DNA from: Calothrix sp. NIES-4105
GTDB taxonomy: Bacteria > Cyanobacteriota > Cyanobacteriia > Cyanobacteriales > Nostocaceae
Assembly (NCBI RefSeq): GCF_002368415.1
Contig: NZ_AP018290.1
Location: forward strand, 9,849,717-9,913,716
Length of the DNA: 64,000 nucleotides
Reading direction: 5' to 3'
The notes below the pieces were generated by a model. That model was given only the letters and a program-made list of their open reading frames with translations, was not told the DNA's origin and did no database searches. Positions 59,486-64,000 of this stretch are shown here, in pieces. Each line of letters starts with the position of its first letter. The stretch's first letter is position 1. The position numbers and the translations under genes were made by a program.

Positions 59486-62071
59486 TCACAACCAATTCCC
59501 TATCAAAACAAACGGCGCCCAATAAAATGGATGTTTAAAAGCTGGTTCTCTTAATAATGCAATTTGAGCATTGCGTAGCGCTTCAGCTTTAGTAACATTG
59601 GCGAGTGAAAGTTGTTTGTAAAACTCAACCATAAAGGCAGAAGTTGAGGTATCATCTACTGACCATAAAGTTGCTATTGTACTACGGGCGCCACTTCTTA
59701 CAGCCATACCCGCAAGTCCTAAAACCGCGCGTTTATCACCATCAGCAGTTTGACAAGCACTTAACACTAATAGTTCAATTGCATTACTATCATTTGAAGC
59801 ACGGTTTTGCAGCAACTCACCAAGCTGCTTTACATTAATTCGATTATCCCAAGTCAGTACAAAAGTTTCATCAGCGTTTGAGCTAAATTGACCGTGGGTT
59901 GCAAGGTGGACTACTGGGTAACGAGTAGTGTTAACTTGTTTCTCAATTGCTTTAGTAGTAAAAGTTTGATTTAGGAGTACTTGTGCGGGAACCTTGGTTT
60001 TGATTTGATTAATTTCACTCTCAACTCCTGGTAATGGAACAAAACCTTGTCGTGCTTCGCTAAGTCCACCAGCGAGTACCTTCAAACTCTTTGTTTCAAG
60101 AGGACGGGGAGCAAATAACTGTAAACCTGGAGTTAATGCCAAATTATATTTCTCTACAAGATACCGTTGCCCGTCGTATAATATCGCCATTGGCAAGTTT
60201 TTCATGGCGCCGTCAAGAACAAACGCCAAAGTTTTGATATTATTGCGTTGCAAATCAGCTTCGACAGGTAAAATTAGTAAATTATATAGTTGTTGAGTTA
60301 TATTTAATCGGTCTTTTTGACTTGAAGTTCTATGCAGCGAACGACGCATTTTGTCAAACATTTTCTCAAGTTGAGCTTGCGGTATTATCGAAACGTAGTG
60401 ACGTAGTGGTTGATTTGGTATTGAGGCAATTACTTCAAAACGGTCTTTAAGAATAATCGGGTATATTACTGCTGCACTTTTATCAATTTGGTCGATTTGT
60501 TGCGGACGCGCGGTTAAACATGCTTCACGAAAATAGTTATCTAACTCAGCTAGCTGTAATGATTCGATAACTTCGCGCGCTTTTTTGAGATTTTCTTGAC
60601 TAACGTTTGTAACCGCTTCGTTTGTCTTACTAGCAATAAGCTTCGGTTGCAGTAGTAAACTTACTAACTCACGATATACAGGTTCGACGCTTTCACGAAA
60701 AGAAAACTGAACATCTACGTTACTTGACACTAAGTCATTACGAATATACCCAAGAGTTTTAACGGCTTCATTATAAGACGTAATTGCCTCCTGTATATTT
60801 CCTTGTGCTTTGAGCAGGCGCCCTATTTGCCATTGCCAGCGATACGCAATATCAGGAGCATTACTAAGAAGCGCTAAATTCAAAGCTTGCTTAGTTAACT
60901 TTTGCGCTTCACCGAACTGCTGCGAAACTTCATAAAGCTCACCTAAGTAACCTAGTGCATAAGATTGCGCTCTTTTATCACCAATGCTTTCAGCGTTTTT
61001 TGCCGCAGTCGCAAGAAGAAGTGCTGAGTGATGAGTGCTGAGTGCTGAGTTTTGAGTAAGATTTCGTAGTTTTTTTAGACTTTGGGCAAAGTTAACTTGT
61101 GCGTAAATAGAAGTTCTACTGGGAGGTAATGTGTCAAGCTGTGGTTGAATTTGTTCGATAAGCGAAAAAGCTTCATCCCTTTGTTCGGTTTCTACGAATA
61201 ATCGTAATAGGTTTAATTGTGCCTGTAGTTTAATATGAGGATTCGACGCAGCAATAACTTGTTTATAGTATTCTTGTGCTTTCTCGGTATCTTGAACGCG
61301 CGCACTTGAACCCAGACTTAACAGCACCAAGCTCACGTCGTCCTTTAAATTCAGCTTTTGAGCAAGTTCCAGAGTTTGCTGTAGTGTTTGAATAGAAGCT
61401 TTTCTGTCACCCATCAACCGCAATGTATCACCCAAGTGAAATAAAACTGCGACTTTAAGCTCTGAGTCTGGTTCTTTTTGTAGACTTTGGCTAACTTCCT
61501 CTAAATTTGAAGAAGCACGTCGATACATTCCCAATGCTCGCAGTGCTTTTGACTCGTTTAATAAACTGCGCGCGGTAAGTGCTTTATCTCCTAACTTCTT
61601 ATATATAGATGTCGCTGACTCCCATGTTGACAGTGCTTGTTCTGCTTGTCCTTGCGATAACTGTAAACTACCCTGAACATTCAAAGCGCTTGCTAAAAGA
61701 CTTTGATTTGTTGTGTTTTGAAGTAGCTTTAAGCTTTGGGATATTGCAGTATTCGCTTGTTGCCAGTCTCCTAGCTGCTGGTACGAAGACGCTAAATTAG
61801 TTAACACAACCGCAGTATTGATGCTATCACTTTGGGCTATCAGCTTTTGGGCTTGGCGCCAGAGTTGAATCGCATCTGCAAATTGTCCTGCTTGGTACTT
61901 TTGTTTTCCAGCTTGTATTAGTTCTACGGTTGAGTTAGACGTTGAAGGTACTGCTGCAATAACCGCAGTATTAGCATGGTGAATAAAAACGCTATTACTT
62001 AATACCGCTGTCAAGATAGCGACAAACAGCCCTAAGCTAAAGCGCTGAAGGGCTTTGCGAATATAAGACAT
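59486..62071 (-). CDS. CHAT-domain protease-like protein with TPR repeats
   Basis: An N-terminal signal or anchor segment (FSLGLFVAILTAVLSNSVFI) is followed by a long array of about ten TPR units (to about residue 460). The C-terminus is a caspase-like CHAT domain with the catalytic His in VHLATHGQFSS and Cys in LLVLSACQTADGD, 47 residues apart, and the typical GARSTIATLWSVDD ending. CHAT proteins are peptidases in cell-death-like or signalling roles; the secreted TPR-CHAT type is common in filamentous cyanobacteria. I chose ATG 62071, close to the signal peptide; ATG 62110 adds 13 basic residues. A gtgctgagt repeat is inserted in frame (61020-61057). Confidence 0.85.
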   Translation of the reverse strand: MSYIRKALQRFSLGLFVAILTAVLSNSVFIHHANTAVIAAVPSTSNSTVELIQAGKQKYQAGQFADAIQLWRQAQKLIAQSDSINTAVVLTNLASSYQQLGDWQQANTAISQSLKLLQNTTNQSLLASALNVQGSLQLSQGQAEQALSTWESATSIYKKLGDKALTARSLLNESKALRALGMYRRASSNLEEVSQSLQKEPDSELKVAVLFHLGDTLRLMGDRKASIQTLQQTLELAQKLNLKDDVSLVLLSLGSSARVQDTEKAQEYYKQVIAASNPHIKLQAQLNLLRLFVETEQRDEAFSLIEQIQPQLDTLPPSRTSIYAQVNFAQSLKKLRNLTQNSALSTHHSALLLATAAKNAESIGDKRAQSYALGYLGELYEVSQQFGEAQKLTKQALNLALLSNAPDIAYRWQWQIGRLLKAQGNIQEAITSYNEAVKTLGYIRNDLVSSNVDVQFSFRESVEPVYRELVSLLLQPKLIASKTNEAVTNVSQENLKKAREVIESLQLAELDNYFREACLTARPQQIDQIDKSAAVIYPIILKDRFEVIASIPNQPLRHYVSIIPQAQLEKMFDKMRRSLHRTSSQKDRLNITQQLYNLLILPVEADLQRNNIKTLAFVLDGAMKNLPMAILYDGQRYLVEKYNLALTPGLQLFAPRPLETKSLKVLAGGLSEARQGFVPLPGVESEINQIKTKVPAQVLLNQTFTTKAIEKQVNTTRYPVVHLATHGQFSSNADETFVLTWDNRINVKQLGELLQNRASNDSNAIELLVLSACQTADGDKRAVLGLAGMAVRSGARSTIATLWSVDDTSTSAFMVEFYKQLSLANVTKAEALRNAQIALLREPAFKHPFYWAPFVLIGNWL
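61020..61057. repeat. STRR repeat inserted inside the CHAT/TPR gene
   Basis: About 38 bp of the gtgctgagt family (AGTGCTGAGTGATGAGTGCT and following) lie within the coding sequence. They encode NSALSTHHSALL on the minus strand between two TPR units. The frame is kept. Confidence 0.7.
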
Positions 62072-62376
62072 TTTAGTGAACTTTACGTGTTTATTCTGTT
62101 TTAATAACATCAGTATATTTAACTATATTTAAAATAGTTATGGTATTGAATTATTCTTACTGTTATAGCTTCTGATTAATTAAAATGAGAATAGTTAAGT
62201 TAATTTACAAAATTGAATTACATAAAGAAAGAGGAATTTGTGCATTGGTCAGGCAGGACACCTAAGCTACACGCTAAAAATATTAACAACATCTGTCAAT
62301 AGTGGTTAAATACGAATCTAACTAAGGCAGGGTTAATGTAAAAACGCAGGTTTCTATGATGTTGGAAGTGTAAAGG

Positions 62377-62402
62377 AAAAACCCAAAGTTAAGGGTTTTT
62401 TT
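62377..62402 (+). terminator. terminator-like hairpin in the leader of the helical carotenoid protein gene
   Basis: AAAAACCC (62377-62384) pairs with GGGTTTTT (62393-62400) around an 8-nt loop, followed by more T. It ends 25 bp before the start codon, too close for a promoter in between, so it may be an attenuator. The rest of the 62072-62426 gap is AT-rich with no other structure seen. Confidence 0.6.
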
Positions 62403-62426
62403 CAAAGAAAGCAATCGGAGAATATT

Positions 62427-62897
62427 ATGACGACATCTTACTTTGCAACCAACGATAAAGTTAAAAAAGCTTTGGAAAATTTCCAAAACTTTGATGTAGA
62501 TACTCAACTAGCGTTGTTTTGGTTTGGCTATCTCGACTTAAAAGAAAAACTCACACCTGCAAATAGCCCATCTTCCCAAGCAACAGCAGAAGCAGTTTTC
62601 AACCAAATTGTTGCGATGTCTTATGAAGAACAGTTACAAGCACAGCGCGATATCGCAGGTCACGCAAATTCCGAAATTAGTAAACTGTACGGTGGTCTAG
62701 ACCCAAGTGCTAAACTTGACGTGTGGTTGAGACTCGCGCAAGCTATGGAAGATGGTAGAGTTACACCATTTCCCCAAGACTATAAACTCCCAGAAAACAC
62801 CAACCAATTCGTACAAGAAGTAAAATCTCTCGAATTTGAAGAAAGTGTCGAATTCTCCCGCCAGACAGCATTCAGTATGGGCGCCACTATTAGTTAG
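62427..62897 (+). CDS. hcp: helical carotenoid protein (OCP N-terminal domain homologue)
   Basis: The protein (156 aa) corresponds to the carotenoid-binding N-terminal domain of orange carotenoid protein alone. FDVDTQLALFWFGYLDLKEKLTPA is the diagnostic helix pair, followed by EEQLQAQRDIAGH and LYGGLDPSAKLDVWLRLAQAM. The C-terminal NTF2-like domain is missing, as in HCP proteins, which quench singlet oxygen or phycobilisome excitation. The start is at ATG 62427 with CGGAG upstream. A strong terminator follows. The subtype within the HCP clades cannot be told by eye. Confidence 0.9.
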   Translation: MTTSYFATNDKVKKALENFQNFDVDTQLALFWFGYLDLKEKLTPANSPSSQATAEAVFNQIVAMSYEEQLQAQRDIAGHANSEISKLYGGLDPSAKLDVWLRLAQAMEDGRVTPFPQDYKLPENTNQFVQEVKSLEFEESVEFSRQTAFSMGATIS

Positions 62898-62920
62898 TAC
62901 TAGTATATAATAACTTTCTT

Positions 62921-62960
62921 TAGATTCCCGACTCCTTAAAAAAGTCGGGAATCTAGTTTT
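62921..62960 (+). terminator. intrinsic terminator
   Basis: TAGATTCCCGACT (62921-62933) and AGTCGGGAATCTA (62943-62955) form a perfect 13-bp stem followed by GTTTTT. It ends the helical carotenoid protein gene. Confidence 0.85.
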
Positions 62961-62978
62961 TCAGCAAAGTTAAATTAT

Positions 62979-63581
62979 ATGGCATTTGAAGACCAGCTAG
63001 AAACAGTTTACGCACAAGACCGTCAACAATGGCGCCTATGGTTAGAGAAAAATTACGATATTTCTATTGGCATATGGTTAATCTACTATAAAGTTAAAAG
63101 CGGTAAACCAAGTATCAAGTACAACGAAGCAGTGAAAGAAGCTTTATGTTTTGGTTGGATTGATAGCAAAGTCAAAACTCTAGATAAAGAACGCTACATG
63201 CAAATATTTACACCTCGAAAATCTAAGAGTGTTTGGTCAAAACTGAATAAGCAATATATAGAAGAACTTATTGAAACAGGTTTAATGACTGAAGCTGGTA
63301 TCAAGAAAATTGAAGCAGCGAAGCAAGATGGTTCATGGACTAGTTTAGATGCTATCGAAGCATTGTTAATTCCACCAGATTTACAGCAAGCATTAGAAGC
63401 TTCGGATGCAGCTACAAAATACTTTGCAGGATTTAGCAATACATCCAAGAAGAATATACTGCAGTGGATTAAAAGCGCGAAACGCCCAGAAACTCGATTA
63501 AAACGCATAGAGCAAACTATAATTTCAGCATCACAAAACAAAAATCCTCTGGTTAAAGATACAAATAAAATCAAGTCATAA
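62979..63581 (+). CDS. YdeI/OmpD-associated family protein
   Basis: The protein (200 aa) matches the YdeI family: WRLWLEKNYDISIGIWLIYYKV at the start, then YNEAVKEALCFGWIDSKVKTLD and RYMQIFTPRKSKSVWSKLN (the hallmark middle), ending in FAGFSNTSKKNILQWIKSAKRPETR. Family members have been linked to bacteriocin or antimicrobial-peptide resistance in proteobacteria; the molecular role is not known. It is 18 bp after a terminator, so it has its own promoter or relies on readthrough. Confidence 0.8.
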   Translation: MAFEDQLETVYAQDRQQWRLWLEKNYDISIGIWLIYYKVKSGKPSIKYNEAVKEALCFGWIDSKVKTLDKERYMQIFTPRKSKSVWSKLNKQYIEELIETGLMTEAGIKKIEAAKQDGSWTSLDAIEALLIPPDLQQALEASDAATKYFAGFSNTSKKNILQWIKSAKRPETRLKRIEQTIISASQNKNPLVKDTNKIKS

Positions 63582-63663
63582 TTAGAGAAATCTATCTACT
63601 GATAGATGAATATTTGGTTGTAGAGTGAGAGCCTCGATTTAATTATTTAATAGGTTGTATCTC

Positions 63664-64000
63664 ATGTTATTAAAAGAGTATATTGCTCATCGTCTAATTG
63701 GTACACCTTTAGAACCAATAGCGCGCAGTCTACGCGATTTAACACAAATAAAACAACGAATTCAGCATCCCGAACTTCACGAAATTTATCATGAATCATC
63801 GCTAATAGATGCTGCATTACCTCGAATCATCGATAAATCAATGAATTGTATTGATGTCGGCGCCCATTTAGGTTCAGTATTAAGTGTTATAAAAGAACTT
63901 TCTCCACACGGAAAACATATTGCTATCGAACCAATACCCTATAAATACCAATGGTTAAAGCAGAAATATCCAGATGTAAAAGTTTTGCAAGTCGCCGTTA
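63664..64000 (+). CDS. FkbM-family SAM methyltransferase (partial)
   Basis: The frame begins at ATG 63664 and runs off the window after 112 codons. MNCIDVGAHLGSVLSVIKEL is the SAM-binding glycine loop and AIEPIPYKYQWLKQKY the acidic strand-2 position, both typical of FkbM-type methyltransferases that modify sugars or lipids. Such enzymes often accompany surface-glycan genes, like those ending at 59394. Confidence 0.8.
   Translation, partial: MLLKEYIAHRLIGTPLEPIARSLRDLTQIKQRIQHPELHEIYHESSLIDAALPRIIDKSMNCIDVGAHLGSVLSVIKELSPHGKHIAIEPIPYKYQWLKQKYPDVKVLQVAV

Noticed and set aside
1-64000. tRNA or rRNA genes
   Set aside because: No cloverleaf with a T-loop GTTCRA and matching acceptor stem, and no rRNA-like conserved stretch, was found by eye.

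Overview
The window is chromosomal DNA of a filamentous cyanobacterium, probably of the Nostocales. The evidence is a run of cyanobacterial marker genes (a PetL-like cytochrome b6f subunit, a helical carotenoid protein, an acyl-lipid desaturase, a xisI-type gene, PEP-CTERM and CHAT/TPR proteins), an AT-rich base composition, and many short intergenic repeats. These repeats include tandem heptamers of the gtgctgagt type, hairpin repeats such as gtagggtgggcagtgccc, and G/C-rich mini-inverted repeats. The classical HIP1 octamer GCGATCGC occurs once, at about 53851. The hexamer GGCGCC occurs about a hundred times, far above chance, so it seems to take the place of HIP1 here.

Layout. 0-5 kb is accessory: small hypothetical genes, an orphan HigA antitoxin, an LRV-repeat protein next to xisI, and an orphan contact-dependent-inhibition-type toxin with a presumed immunity gene. 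5.1-9.5 kb is a complete PEP-dependent dihydroxyacetone kinase operon (dhaK, dhaL, and a DhaM-HPr-EI fusion). 9.7-16.8 kb holds a BrnT/BrnA pair, a TPR lipoprotein, a 190-bp MITE with clean terminal repeats and target duplication, a DEDD exonuclease, a frameshifted HAD-HerA-like ATPase gene and a Uma2-type nuclease. 16.8-20.4 kb has a desaturase divergent from a TetR regulator with an integrase-like C-terminus, with two matching palindromic operators between them, then a cysteine desulfurase. 20.6-31 kb holds a flavodoxin-like protein, a zinc-ribbon pseudokinase, an L,D-transpeptidase-like protein, two separate genes corresponding to the two halves of a photolyase, a PIN-domain pair, and a TetR gene with twin abutting operators before a Rieske oxygenase. 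31.3-44.5 kb is mostly housekeeping: dxs, mtnA, an ugpC-like ATPase, pdxA, an RNase D-like exonuclease, twin CAP-domain proteins, petL and bioB. HicAB and a nucleotidyltransferase-like/HTH pair lie among them.

44.5-49 kb carries a TnpB-type RNA-guided nuclease gene lacking its zinc-ribbon cysteines, with a recognisable right end that could encode its guide RNA. A PEP-CTERM protein and a metallophosphoesterase follow. 49.8-59.4 kb is a surface-polysaccharide island: a GT4 glycosyltransferase, a Wzm/Wzt-type ABC exporter, a GDPD-like enzyme, a HAD-nucleotidyltransferase fusion and two large paralogous glycosyltransferase-like proteins. This island has only two GGCGCC sites in about 10 kb, which points to foreign origin. 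59.5-64 kb has a CHAT/TPR protein, a helical carotenoid protein with a terminator-like hairpin in its leader, a YdeI-family protein and the start of a FkbM-type methyltransferase.

How the genes work together. The dha operon should phosphorylate dihydroxyacetone with PEP, carrying its own phosphorelay. The polysaccharide island probably makes and exports a glycan with an unusual, possibly polyol-phosphate, decoration. At least six toxin-antitoxin or toxin-immunity type modules are scattered between housekeeping genes. No CRISPR array, rRNA or tRNA was recognised. All function calls come from reading motifs by eye; no database search was run.
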